Of a DNA stretch of 64,000 nucleotides, positions 17,295 to 25,677 are shown in pieces. The notes below the pieces were generated by a model. It worked only from the letters and a program-made list of their open reading frames with translations, did no database searches and was not told the DNA's origin. The position numbers and the translations under genes are program-made. How positions within the stretch are numbered: position 1 is the stretch's first letter; each line of letters starts with the position of its first letter. Origin of the DNA: an uncultured Spirochaetaceae bacterium (GTDB lineage: Bacteria > Spirochaetota > Spirochaetia > Sphaerochaetales > Sphaerochaetaceae); the NCBI GenBank assembly GCA_944389075.1, contig CALXLA010000024.1, positions 1 through 64,000 on the forward strand, written 5' to 3'.

Positions 17295-18923
17295 ATGAAA
17301 CGTATTGTCTTTCTGATCATATCAGTGCTTGCCGTACTTGCTTCCTGCAATGCTCCTTCTCCGAATACAGGGAATACAGTTGATACCGTAAATGGAAGTA
17401 TTACAATCGACGTTCCTGCAGAATATGCTGATAAGAATATCGACAAGGTCTCCGTTGAGGCATTCCTTGTCAACGATGCAAATCTCCGTATAAAGAGATA
17501 CTACGAAGAGCATACAATTCAGAATCCTACAGAAGTTGTATTCTCTCCTGATACATATGGTTATTTCGATATCTGGGTGAATCTATATTTTGAAGGCAGT
17601 CTTGTAGGGACTCTTATGACTGAAGCTGCGCTGACTGCCGATGAGTACAACATCGCACTGCTGTCTGCGACTGTGCCTGTGACATATACAAGCCTGTATC
17701 TTGCAGACGAGGATCTTTCCGGCAGTCCGCTCATAAGCTCAGCACATCCGACAATCATTGCGCTTGAGCGCTCAGATGCATTTGACTGGTCATCGCTTGG
17801 AAAAGGAATGATGCCGTGCCCATTCTTTGAGGATGGCGCTTATCAGAGCGGAATCCGCAACAATGTTGAATGGAGTGCCATGATAGATGGATTATCAAGA
17901 TATGTGGGATATCTTCACAAGCTGAATTCGTCTTCAAAGTTCAATTTCATATTCAATGATTTCGATTCATATCTTCTTCTTCCGCTTGCTTTCGATAATG
18001 GCCTGACAACAAGCAATCAGTTCTCAGTCACTCTCATAAGCGATGGCACAGGAACATATGGGACGTTCCGCGAGACATTCGGCACTGGCGGCGAGACAGA
18101 TGATTCCATTGCAAAATTCGAAGAGCTTTCTGCGAAGTGGAATGAGATAAGAAGAAAATCATTCATCGGCGACAAGGATGGCTATGATTCTGTAGCAATC
18201 GGTCATAGGCCTATTGCCCATATTCAGCGTCATCTGGTCGAGTTCGCTCCTATACTTGCCTGCGATGATTCTCTTGATATCACATGGATTGTCAACAGGA
18301 ATAATGCGGATACATTCGGGAATTCTCAGGCATATAATACATATATCAAGGATAATGTGAACATCGATGTTATCAATATGTATAATATTATGGCAGAGCT
18401 CAATGCTGATGAGCGTGAATCTTTCCGCAATCTCTATAGCTTGCAGCTGGATGAATTCGAACAGGCAGAAAGAGAGGGGAAGAGAGCAATGATATTCCTT
18501 GGTACCAGTGCTGAATTTGAGAATAGTCTGGAAGAGTTTTTGACTATCATGAAGAATCTATATCCTGAAGATCAATGGGCATACCTTTACAAGGCGCATC
18601 CAGGGAATGCATATCAGAGCAGTAGGTCAGCAATGCTGGATAGAATGGGAGTCTCTGAAATAGATCCATCTGTTCCGGCTGAGATCTATTGCTTCTTTGA
18701 ATCTGATGCTGTTACCTGTGGTTACGGAACAAGCACATATGACAATATTGAAAACGAAGTAGCTTTCGTATGTGCTGTTGCTGACTCGATACCGGGAAAT
18801 GCTTCCGGAAAGCGGCAATATGCAGTTCTGTACAAAGATGGGGAATATCAGATTACAGATGAAAAGAAAGATAAGTTCTGCATCTGGGATCCATCACAGC
18901 CTGATGTGTTTAACTGGCAATGA
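17295..18923 (+). CDS. Large lipoprotein, unknown function, with KxHP-type C-terminal motif
   Basis: A 542-aa protein with a lipoprotein signal (LAVLASC, lipid-carrying Cys18), so it is anchored outside the cytoplasm. I do not recognise the family firmly. Residues 30-150 look like a beta-rich domain. The C-terminal third contains AYLYKAHPGN (about 430-438), then VPAEIYCFFESDAVTCGYGTSTY (PAE about 461, GYG about 476). That order, KxHP then a P-x-E-I/L segment and a G-x-S/T loop, resembles sialyl- and polysialyltransferase-type GT-B enzymes, but such enzymes are normally cytoplasmic, so this is only a hint. The ATG has TAAGGAGG and follows the split barrel gene closely. Confidence 0.6.
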   Translation: MKRIVFLIISVLAVLASCNAPSPNTGNTVDTVNGSITIDVPAEYADKNIDKVSVEAFLVNDANLRIKRYYEEHTIQNPTEVVFSPDTYGYFDIWVNLYFEGSLVGTLMTEAALTADEYNIALLSATVPVTYTSLYLADEDLSGSPLISSAHPTIIALERSDAFDWSSLGKGMMPCPFFEDGAYQSGIRNNVEWSAMIDGLSRYVGYLHKLNSSSKFNFIFNDFDSYLLLPLAFDNGLTTSNQFSVTLISDGTGTYGTFRETFGTGGETDDSIAKFEELSAKWNEIRRKSFIGDKDGYDSVAIGHRPIAHIQRHLVEFAPILACDDSLDITWIVNRNNADTFGNSQAYNTYIKDNVNIDVINMYNIMAELNADERESFRNLYSLQLDEFEQAEREGKRAMIFLGTSAEFENSLEEFLTIMKNLYPEDQWAYLYKAHPGNAYQSSRSAMLDRMGVSEIDPSVPAEIYCFFESDAVTCGYGTSTYDNIENEVAFVCAVADSIPGNASGKRQYAVLYKDGEYQITDEKKDKFCIWDPSQPDVFNWQ

Positions 18924-18998
18924 AATAGTAAAGTTTAGCTATCCTTTAGTTGATAATTATGATTGAGATTCTCATGCAATCTGTGCTACTCAGGTTGC

Positions 18999-20717
18999 AT
19001 GAAAACAATCGGTTACTTTGATTCCACATCATTCCTTGATCAGTTCAGAGGCACTGAGTTCTCAGGCAGATGGCCTGATCTCAGGCAGTTCTTCCATATT
19101 TCTGTCATACGTTATCCAGACAATCGCTGCTTCCAGGCATTCTCTCCGGAGGAAGAGGCCTTCACATATAAGGAAGCAGAAGCCAGAATAGAAGCGGTTG
19201 CCCGCTGTCTTGTCTCTCAGGGCATCGGAAAAGGAGACAATGTAGGAGTTTGCGGCAAAAACAGTCCTGAGTGGGCTATCGCATACTTCGCTGTCCTCTA
19301 TGCAGGAGCGACAGTAGTTCCTCTTGATTACGCGCTTAAGGACAATGAGATGGAAAAGCTCATCGAGTTCGGTGATGTGAAGCATCTTTTCATTGATGAG
19401 GAGAGGATTGATGCTATTGATAAGGACGGCCATCTGGGTATCGTGAAATATTCTCTGGAGAAATCTGAGGAGCATAAGTTTGTCCTGGATATGGATGGTC
19501 CTGAGTTTACGTACACACCAGCAGATGGAAGCGATGTTGCTGCCATTCTCTTCACATCAGGGACAACTGGGACACCTAAAGGCGTAATGCTCACCCATGA
19601 TAATCTCATATCCGATGTCTATCTTGCACAGAGCAACATGCGGATCTATCCGATGGATGTGTTCTATGCAATCCTGCCTATTCATCATGCATATACTATG
19701 CTTGCTGTTCTCCTTGAAGCTGTAAGTGTCGGTGCTGCTGTCGTATTCGGCAAGAAGCTCGTTGTCTCCCAGATCCTAAAGGAGCTGAAGATGGGTAAGG
19801 TCACGATGTTCCTTGCAGTCCCGATGCTTTTCAACAAGATGATCGCAGCATTGATGAAGGGTGTCAGGGATAAGGGAATCGTTGTCTATGGCATTATAAG
19901 GATGATGATGGGCATTTCCGGATTCGTGAAGAAGACAACAGGCAGGAATATAGGCAAGAAGATGTTCGGTTTTCTTCTTTCGAAGCTGTCACTTGATGGA
20001 AACAGGATATGCATCTGCGGAGGCGGTCCTCTTCCGCAATCGACGTTCAAGATGTTCAATGAGCTTGGAATTGACTTCGTTCAGGGCTATGGCCTGACAG
20101 AGACAAGTCCGATAACGCATCTCAATCCTGTGGAAGCGTATAGGGAATCATCAGTCGGGAAGCTTTTCCCTGAGGAAGAAGTGAAGATCGTGGATCCTGA
20201 CAGTGATGGCAACGGTCTAATATATATCAAGGGACCAATGGTCATGAAGGGGTATTATAAGAACCAGGAAGCGACAGATGAGGTACTTGACAGCTCAGGC
20301 TGGCTCAATACCGGAGACGTGGGGCATCAGGATAAGGACGGATATCTCTATCTTACAGGCAGAGCTAAGAATGTCATCGTCACAGAAGGAGGCAAGAATG
20401 TATTCCCTGAGGAAATCGAGGACTGCTTCCAGCTTTATGATGATATTGAGACGATATGCATCATCGGCTACATCCTGGATGAAGATACAAAGAGCGAAGG
20501 CATCAGGGCGATTGTCCATCCATCCGAGTCCTGCCGCAAGAAGTGTAATGGCGATAAGGCGCTCATTGAGGAGCAGATAAACAAGGATGTAACGGAAGTC
20601 AACAGAACACTCCAGTCTTATAAGAAAATCACAAAAGTCACGATTTCAGAGAATCCTCTGCCGATGACAAGCACAAGAAAAGTGAAGAGATTCGAGGTCA
20701 GAAAGCTTTTCGGCTGA
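18999..20717 (+). CDS. AMP-binding acyl-CoA synthetase-like enzyme (copy 1)
   Basis: A 572-aa adenylate-forming ligase that activates a carboxylic acid as the acyl-AMP and usually transfers it to CoA. The P-loop FTSGTTGTPKGVMLTH is at about 184-199. GYGLTETSPITHLNP (A5), LNTGDVGHQDKDGYLYLTGR (A7/A8) and the near-C-terminal catalytic Lys region MTSTRKVKRFE are present. The chain length of the substrate is not predictable. The ATG 18999 has only a weak AGG upstream. A close paralogue follows 67 bases downstream. Confidence 0.85.
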   Translation: MKTIGYFDSTSFLDQFRGTEFSGRWPDLRQFFHISVIRYPDNRCFQAFSPEEEAFTYKEAEARIEAVARCLVSQGIGKGDNVGVCGKNSPEWAIAYFAVLYAGATVVPLDYALKDNEMEKLIEFGDVKHLFIDEERIDAIDKDGHLGIVKYSLEKSEEHKFVLDMDGPEFTYTPADGSDVAAILFTSGTTGTPKGVMLTHDNLISDVYLAQSNMRIYPMDVFYAILPIHHAYTMLAVLLEAVSVGAAVVFGKKLVVSQILKELKMGKVTMFLAVPMLFNKMIAALMKGVRDKGIVVYGIIRMMMGISGFVKKTTGRNIGKKMFGFLLSKLSLDGNRICICGGGPLPQSTFKMFNELGIDFVQGYGLTETSPITHLNPVEAYRESSVGKLFPEEEVKIVDPDSDGNGLIYIKGPMVMKGYYKNQEATDEVLDSSGWLNTGDVGHQDKDGYLYLTGRAKNVIVTEGGKNVFPEEIEDCFQLYDDIETICIIGYILDEDTKSEGIRAIVHPSESCRKKCNGDKALIEEQINKDVTEVNRTLQSYKKITKVTISENPLPMTSTRKVKRFEVRKLFG

Positions 20718-20784
20718 AGGCACTGCCAAAACAACTGAAGATATGGTAGTATTCGTAGTTGTGATTTTATAGGAAGAGAAGAAA

Positions 20785-22503
20785 TTGAAGAATGTAGAAT
20801 ATAAGAATGCATGGGCATTCCTTGATGAATACAGGGGAAAGGAGTTCATCGGGGAATGGCCGAGGGTGAATGAGCTTTTTCATATCAGCGTGCTGAGATT
20901 CGGCGGCAATCCGGCTTTCAGGGCTTTCGATCCCGATGAATGCTACACATATGCGGAGTCCGAGGAGATCATAAAGAACATCGCAGGATATCTTCAGGCA
21001 AACGGATTCAAGGCAGGCGACAGGATCGGAGTTGCTGGTAAGAACAGTCCGGAATGGGTATTTGCATATTTCGCTGTATTGTATCTCGGAGGCATAATCT
21101 ATCCTCTGGACAACAATCTCAGGAATGAGGAGATGCTTCATTTCATCGAGTTCGGCAATGTGAAGGCGCTCTTCTCTGATAAGGAAAGGGCAGATTCCAT
21201 CGACAGCGATGGCAGCCATAACCTTATTAAGTTTTCTCTTGAGAAAGGCGCCCAGTGCCCATGGATAATGGATATGAAAGGGGAGTACTCTGATCCAGGG
21301 CTGAGGGACGCGAAGGATGTGGCTTCCGTTCTCTTCACATCTGGTACAACAGGTATACCGAAAGGCGTTGTCCTTACCCATGAGAACCTTTCATCTGATG
21401 GACTTCTCACTCAGTCCAATCTTACATTCTATGAGTCTGACAGAAGCTATGCGGTCCTTCCTCTGAGCCATTCATATACAATGGAGGCCGTAGTATATCT
21501 CACATTCACAAGCGGTGGCTGTGTCGTATTCGGAAAGAAGCTTGCGATGTCCAGAATAATGAAAGAACTCAGAGAGGCGGAGATTACTATCTTCATGGGA
21601 GTCCCGATGCTCTACAACAAGATGATTGCAGGACTGATGGCAGGCGTGAAGAAGAAAGGTATCATCATATATGGAGCGGTCCGCTTCATGATGGGAATTT
21701 CCGGGATACTGAAGAATGCATTCGGCATCAATATCGGGAAAAAGCTCTTCTCATCACTTCTCGACAAGCTTTCGCTCAGAACGCTCCGCACATGTATATC
21801 AGGCGGAGGGCCTCTTCCTGTCTCGACTGTGAAGATGTTCCAGGAGCTAGGTATCGACTTTGTTCAGGGCTATGGTCTTACTGAGGCGTCGCCGATCACG
21901 CATGTCAATCCTGTCGAGGCTTTCAGGATGTCATCAGTCGGGAAGAAGCTTGCTCAGATTGATGTGAAGATCGTGAATCCAGACAGCGATGGCAATGGGC
22001 TTATCTATATCAAGGGACCAATGGTGATGAAGGAATACTACAACAATCCAGAAGCCACTGCTGAAGTCCTTCATGATGGCTGGCTGAATACAGGAGATGT
22101 AGGCCACCAGGATAGCGATGGATATCTTTACATCACAGGACGCGAGAAGAACGTCATCGTCACGGAAGGTGGAAAGAACGTCTTCCCTGAGGAGATTGAG
22201 GATAAGTTCCAGCTTTACCATGAGCTTTCACAGGTCATGATCATGGGCTACATCGTGGATGAGAAACTCAAGAAGGAAGCCATACAGCTTGTCGTCCATT
22301 TCACAGATGAGTACATGGAATCCATCCATGGTGATATGGATGCCGCATATAAGCATATCTCATCGATTGTCGATGATGTGAACAGGACGCTTCTGACTTA
22401 TAAGAAGATCTCTAAGATCGTAATCTCTGAAAAGCCGCTTCCGATGACATCTTCCAGCAAGGTGAAGAGGAGCGAGGCAAAACTTCTATTCAAGGATAAA
22501 TGA
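20785..22503 (+). CDS. AMP-binding acyl-CoA synthetase-like enzyme (copy 2)
   Basis: A second 572-aa adenylate-forming ligase, aligned along its whole length with the previous gene (for example FTSGTTGIPKGVVLTH, GYGLTEASPITHVNP, MTSSSKVKRSE). The two come from tandem duplication followed by clear divergence, so distinct substrates are likely. The start is TTG 20785 preceded by AGGAAGAG. It overlaps the yhbY-like start by four bases. Confidence 0.85.
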   Translation: MKNVEYKNAWAFLDEYRGKEFIGEWPRVNELFHISVLRFGGNPAFRAFDPDECYTYAESEEIIKNIAGYLQANGFKAGDRIGVAGKNSPEWVFAYFAVLYLGGIIYPLDNNLRNEEMLHFIEFGNVKALFSDKERADSIDSDGSHNLIKFSLEKGAQCPWIMDMKGEYSDPGLRDAKDVASVLFTSGTTGIPKGVVLTHENLSSDGLLTQSNLTFYESDRSYAVLPLSHSYTMEAVVYLTFTSGGCVVFGKKLAMSRIMKELREAEITIFMGVPMLYNKMIAGLMAGVKKKGIIIYGAVRFMMGISGILKNAFGINIGKKLFSSLLDKLSLRTLRTCISGGGPLPVSTVKMFQELGIDFVQGYGLTEASPITHVNPVEAFRMSSVGKKLAQIDVKIVNPDSDGNGLIYIKGPMVMKEYYNNPEATAEVLHDGWLNTGDVGHQDSDGYLYITGREKNVIVTEGGKNVFPEEIEDKFQLYHELSQVMIMGYIVDEKLKKEAIQLVVHFTDEYMESIHGDMDAAYKHISSIVDDVNRTLLTYKKISKIVISEKPLPMTSSSKVKRSEAKLLFKDK

Positions 22504-22790
22504 TGAACAGCAAAGAAAGAGCATATCTAAGATCATGCGCACAGACACTGGATCCGATTGTGTATGTAGGCAAGGAAGGGCTTACTGATGGTGTAGTAAA
22601 CGCACTCAGCCAGGCTATCGAAGCCCATGAGCTTGTGAAGATCCGCTTCCAGAGCTCAAAGGATGAGGTTCGCGAAATCTCCGAGGAGCTTGCTTCAAGG
22701 ACAGGTTCGGCGCTTGTCTCTATAACAGGATTCACTTCTGTCGTATACAAGGCAAAGGAAAATCCTCTGGAAAGGATGTACAGAGTCTGA
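22500..22790 (+). CDS. yhbY: YhbY/CRM-domain RNA-binding protein
   Basis: A 96-aa CRM-domain protein of the YhbY family, which associates with pre-50S ribosomal particles. The N-terminal LRSCAQTLDPIVYVGKEGLTDGV contains the GxxG-type loop typical of the fold, then LVKIRF and the end GSALVSITGFTSVVYK. ATG 22500 overlaps the preceding stop codon; a second ATG at 22503 is equally possible. Confidence 0.9.
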   Translation: MMNSKERAYLRSCAQTLDPIVYVGKEGLTDGVVNALSQAIEAHELVKIRFQSSKDEVREISEELASRTGSALVSITGFTSVVYKAKENPLERMYRV

Positions 22791-22795
22791 ATGGC

Positions 22796-22818
22796 GAGGG
22801 GTAGCTTGGCTATCCCTC
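22796..22818 (+). terminator. Possible terminator hairpin after yhbY
   Basis: GAGGGGTAGC pairs over ten positions (one G-U) with GCTATCCCTC around a three-base loop. It is followed only by TTCTC, so termination would be weak without a T-run. Confidence 0.4.
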
Positions 22819-22903
22819 TTCTCATCTGGAGCTGGCTATCCATATTTTCCCTGAAATACATCTGGTTTGTATTTCCAGAGTTCATCGCTAAATGAAAATA
22901 GGT

Positions 22904-24244
22904 CTATAGCAGTTCTGACATATACAGTGGAAGATGGATAATCCCATCTTTGATCATGACATCCTTGGTATAGAGCATATAAGAGTTCCCGATGACGGAA
23001 GAGAAACGCTTCCTGAATTTATCCAGGGATGAATGCGAGCAGTAATTGCTGGATTTGACTTCAACAGGGGCTATCTTCTTTCCTTCGGTAATCAGGAAAT
23101 CAATCTCCATATTGTTTTCCCTGTTCAGATTATCAGAACGGGAATAGAAATACAGGCGGGACCTGTGGATGCGGAGCATCTGGGCAACGATGTTTTCCAT
23201 CAGCATTCCTTCATTGATATTGAGTTTATCGAAGAGAATTGCCCGGTAAAGCTCGTTGTCCGTGTACTTCTTATCCTGAAAGGTGTGAGTAACGAGCAGG
23301 CCTGTGTCTGCCATGTAGCATTTCTGTGTGGCATTGTCAGCACTCAGCGCAAGTCCTATATGGGGATCTGTTGCATTGAAGCAGGTATTCACTATCATTG
23401 CCTCGTTCAGCCATACAAATGAATCTTCGTATGTCCTGAAGCGGGCTTGTTTCCCAAGAGAAGAAAGCCTGTACTTCTTTTCTTTCTTTGAAAGCTGTCC
23501 CGGGATGCCATCAAATATAGCAAATACCTTGTCTTCGTAACCTTCCGCGAATTTAGCTACATCCTCACGATAAAGGCTGAGAATCCGGCGTTTGGCAATA
23601 TTGGAAGCTTCAAAGTCCTTTCCGTTCAGATAAGCTAGAACAGCCTGTGGCATGCCGCCTACAAGAATATACTGCCTGAAGTCATTCATGATTTTCCTGT
23701 GGAGTGCAGCCCCTAGTGGTTTCTTTGTTTCAAAGCAATGTCTGATCAGCGGATATGTCGCTTCGTCTCCTATAGCCCAGAGGAACTCTTCGAAATCCAG
23801 CGGAAACATCTCAATGTGGTCTTCCTCGGATGGAATTATGATATCCTGTACATTCTTTTTCAGCCGGATCAGCGAACCAGTCTCCAGGTAATCATACCGG
23901 CCATCTGCCACGAGGTATTTTATAAGCTGGCGTGCTCTCGGATATTGCTGTACCTCATCGAATATTATCAGTGATTCACGCCTATAGAGCGGTGTAGAGT
24001 AGAAAGCCGCCAGTTTTGCAAAGAAAAGATCCAGATCCGCGCTGTCATTGATGAATAAGTCAAGCACATCTTTCGGAGCCTGCCCGAAGTCAATAATGAT
24101 ATGGCTTCTGTACTCTGCCTTTGCGAATTCTTCTGCAATGAAGCTCTTGCCGACACGGCGGGCCCCATCTATCATCAGGGCTGTTGCGCCATTGCTGTGT
24201 CTTTTCCATGCAACGAGGTCATCGTAGATTTTTCTTTTCAGCAT
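22904..24244 (-). CDS. AAA ATPase with DUF4143 domain
   Basis: A 446-aa protein of the large AAA_14/DUF4143 group, common in host-associated anaerobes and of unknown function. The N-terminal ATPase has Walker A GARRVGKS (27-34), Walker B SLIIFDEVQQYP (about 93-104) and the sensor-like YLETGSLI. The C-terminal DUF4143 half ends with the PD-(D/E)xK-like EIDFLITEGKKIAPVEVKSS (Asp, then E-x-K), so nuclease-like chemistry is possible. Three 33-bp-periodic repeats lie 60-140 bases upstream. Often one of many scattered copies in a genome; here it stands alone. Confidence 0.85.
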   Translation of the reverse strand: MLKRKIYDDLVAWKRHSNGATALMIDGARRVGKSFIAEEFAKAEYRSHIIIDFGQAPKDVLDLFINDSADLDLFFAKLAAFYSTPLYRRESLIIFDEVQQYPRARQLIKYLVADGRYDYLETGSLIRLKKNVQDIIIPSEEDHIEMFPLDFEEFLWAIGDEATYPLIRHCFETKKPLGAALHRKIMNDFRQYILVGGMPQAVLAYLNGKDFEASNIAKRRILSLYREDVAKFAEGYEDKVFAIFDGIPGQLSKKEKKYRLSSLGKQARFRTYEDSFVWLNEAMIVNTCFNATDPHIGLALSADNATQKCYMADTGLLVTHTFQDKKYTDNELYRAILFDKLNINEGMLMENIVAQMLRIHRSRLYFYSRSDNLNRENNMEIDFLITEGKKIAPVEVKSSNYCSHSSLDKFRKRFSSVIGNSYMLYTKDVMIKDGIIHLPLYMSELL

Positions 24245-24300
24245 GTTATCAAGCTCCTTAAAAAGGTTATCTTATAGTAGCAGTATAATCTGATTTTGCT

Positions 24301-24399
24301 TCTGAATCACGAAAAAGCAAGTCCAAACTTTCAGATTTTGCACGAAAAAGCAAATTTAGAATATGATATTCTGCACGAAAAAGCAGATATTGTCATGAA
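24301..24399. repeat. Three direct repeats, CACGAAAAAGCA, period exactly 33 bp
   Basis: The 12-mer CACGAAAAAGCA occurs at 24308, 24341 and 24374, so the spacing is 33 bases both times (about three helical turns). In copies 2 and 3 each core is also the centre of a small inverted repeat (TTTGC..GCAAA and TCTGC..GCAGA). The stretches between cores are not conserved. They lie between the DUF4143 ATPase start and the broken ATPase gene, most likely as binding sites for a protein. Confidence 0.85.
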
Positions 24400-24429
24400 G
24401 ATTGAATCATTCGTACGGCAAACAAATCA

Positions 24430-24458
24430 TTTTCAGCGTGCCTGAACAAAACTAGAAT
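24430..24458 (+). promoter_or_regulatory. Candidate promoter of the amber-interrupted ATPase gene
   Basis: TTTTCA (24430-24435) and TAGAAT (24453-24458) are separated by 17 bases. The predicted start is about 17 bases upstream of the ATG, which has a GAGG ribosome-binding site. Confidence 0.4.
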
Positions 24459-24481
24459 ATTTAAGTATTGTGAGGAAAAAT

Positions 24482-25036
24482 ATGCAGAATAGCAAATTCT
24501 TCATCTTCACAGGTGGTCCTGGCGCTGGAAAGACAACAACTTTAGCCTTGCTGCAGAGTGAAGGTATGAATGTATGCGATGAATCCGGGCGCAAGATCAT
24601 CAGGTAGCAGATGAATACTGGCGGGTGTGCAGTTCCATGGAAGGATAAGGCCAGATATGCCCAGCTGATGGCTCAGGATTCAATAGAAGCATATAAAGCA
24701 GCTATGGATTATCCCAGGATTGTCTTGTTTGATAGGGGAATACCAGATACTCTTGGTTACTGCCGGCTGGAGAATATACAGGTTCCTGAAGGATTGGATA
24801 AGGCCTGCCATGAATACAGATATAATGAAAATGTATTCCTTTTCCCTTTCTGGAGCGAAATCTATTCTAATGACAATGAACGCAAGCAGGACAAGGAGCT
24901 TGCTGAAGCAACTGCCGATATGATGGAGAGGATATATTCAGAACTGGGCTATAGGATAATCAGGGTTCCGCTTGTTTCTCCTGAAGAAAGGGCAGAATGG
25001 ATAAAGGAAACGATAAGCAATCTTGATATGAGCTAA
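24482..25036 (+). pseudogene. AAA_28-type ATPase/kinase gene interrupted by an amber codon
   Basis: From ATG 24482 (GAGG upstream) the frame encodes a P-loop ATPase start with Walker A GGPGAGKTT (11-19). It stops at TAG (24605-24607, codon 42), then continues in the same frame to a natural stop at 25036, for 184 codons in total. The downstream part keeps family motifs such as CAVPWKDKARYAQLM and IVLFDRGIPDTLGY. Relatives carry Gln-like residues at this spot, so a single C-to-T change in CAG explains the stop. Promoter, ribosome-binding site and both halves look undamaged, so inactivation is recent or the stop is a sequencing error. Restart at ATG 24611 would lack the P-loop. Confidence 0.8.
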
Positions 25037-25050
25037 TGCCATATATCCTG

Positions 25051-25085
25051 AAAAAATAAGGAGCGGCCCTTTTGATTGCCGCTCC
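25051..25085 (-). terminator. Intrinsic terminator of tRNA-Val
   Basis: A perfect 8-bp stem GGAGCGGC/GCCGCTCC (25060-25067 and 25078-25085) is followed on the minus strand by TTATTTTTT. It closes the tRNA-Val transcript and may also stop readthrough from the broken ATPase gene. Confidence 0.8.
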
Positions 25086-25093
25086 ATTTATCA

Positions 25094-25165
25094 TGGACGC
25101 AACTGGGATTGAACCAGCGACCCCTACCGTGTGAAGGTAATGCTCTCCCGCTGAGCTATGCGTCC
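25094..25165 (-). tRNA. tRNA-Val (anticodon CAC)
   Basis: Complete cloverleaf on the minus strand: acceptor GGACGCA/TGCGTCC, D-arm TAGCTCAGCGGGAGAGC, anticodon stem TTACC/GGTAG with loop TTCACAC giving anticodon CAC, and T-loop TTCAATC. It reads GUG valine codons. The discriminator base is A and CCA is not encoded. Confidence 0.92.
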
Positions 25166-25178
25166 GTACGCTTTAAGC

Positions 25179-25207
25179 ATTATGCCTGCAAAAAGCGTTA
25201 ATGTAAA
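25179..25207 (-). promoter_or_regulatory. Promoter of tRNA-Val
   Basis: On the minus strand TTTACA and CATAAT are separated by 17 bases, each one mismatch from the housekeeping consensus. The start would fall a few bases before the mature tRNA 5' end. It lies in the 47-base gap after the peroxiredoxin gene. Confidence 0.65.
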
Positions 25208-25212
25208 GCGTT

Positions 25213-25677
25213 TCAGCCAAGTTCCGCAAGCGCTTTCCTGACATCCTCTCCATGAGTCGCGGTATTGACTTTGCGGTAGATCTTCAGCACTTTGCCATCC
25301 TTCCCGATAATGTAGGTTGTACGGATGACTCCTATGGTCTTCTTACCATACATCATCTTCTCGCCGTAGGCACCATATGTTTCCATAACCTTGTGTTCTG
25401 GATCCGAGAGCAGATGGAATGGAAGACTGTATTTTACGATGAACTTCTGATGTGATTCTGCCTTATCAGGGCTGATTCCTATGACAGTCGCATCGAGATT
25501 CTTCAGGTCTTCAATTGAATCCCTGAGTGAACATGCCTCCTTTGTGCAGCCTGGCGTGTTGTCCTTAGGGTAGAAGTAGAGCACTACGACTTTGCCTCTC
25601 TCATCAGAGAGCTTCCTCATCTCTCCGTTCTCATCCGGAAGCGTGAAATCCGGAGCCATATCATTAAGTTCTATCAT
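25213..25677 (-). CDS. bcp: Thiol peroxidase of the Bcp/PrxQ family
   Basis: A 154-aa cytoplasmic peroxiredoxin that reduces hydrogen peroxide and organic hydroperoxides. The active-site block FYPKDNTPGCTKEAC has the peroxidatic Cys44 and the resolving Cys49 five residues later, the PrxQ arrangement. The Arg in IRTTYIIGKDG stabilises the active site. ATG 25677 is chosen because AAAGGAG lies six bases upstream; the ATG at 25683 is too close to it. It overlaps the end of the riboflavin kinase gene by 14 bases. Confidence 0.92.
   Translation of the reverse strand: MIELNDMAPDFTLPDENGEMRKLSDERGKVVVLYFYPKDNTPGCTKEACSLRDSIEDLKNLDATVIGISPDKAESHQKFIVKYSLPFHLLSDPEHKVMETYGAYGEKMMYGKKTIGVIRTTYIIGKDGKVLKIYRKVNTATHGEDVRKALAELG

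Noticed and set aside
22904-24244. Calling the DUF4143 ATPase a defence gene
   Set aside because: The family is very widespread with no established function; the evidence here does not separate defence from other roles.
24301-24399. CRISPR array from the 33-bp-periodic repeats
   Set aside because: Only a 12-base core is shared, spacers would be 21 bases, there are just three units, and no cas gene is near.
24605-24607. TAG read as an amino acid (recoding)
   Set aside because: Other genes in the window end naturally in TAG and no matching suppressor tRNA is seen here.
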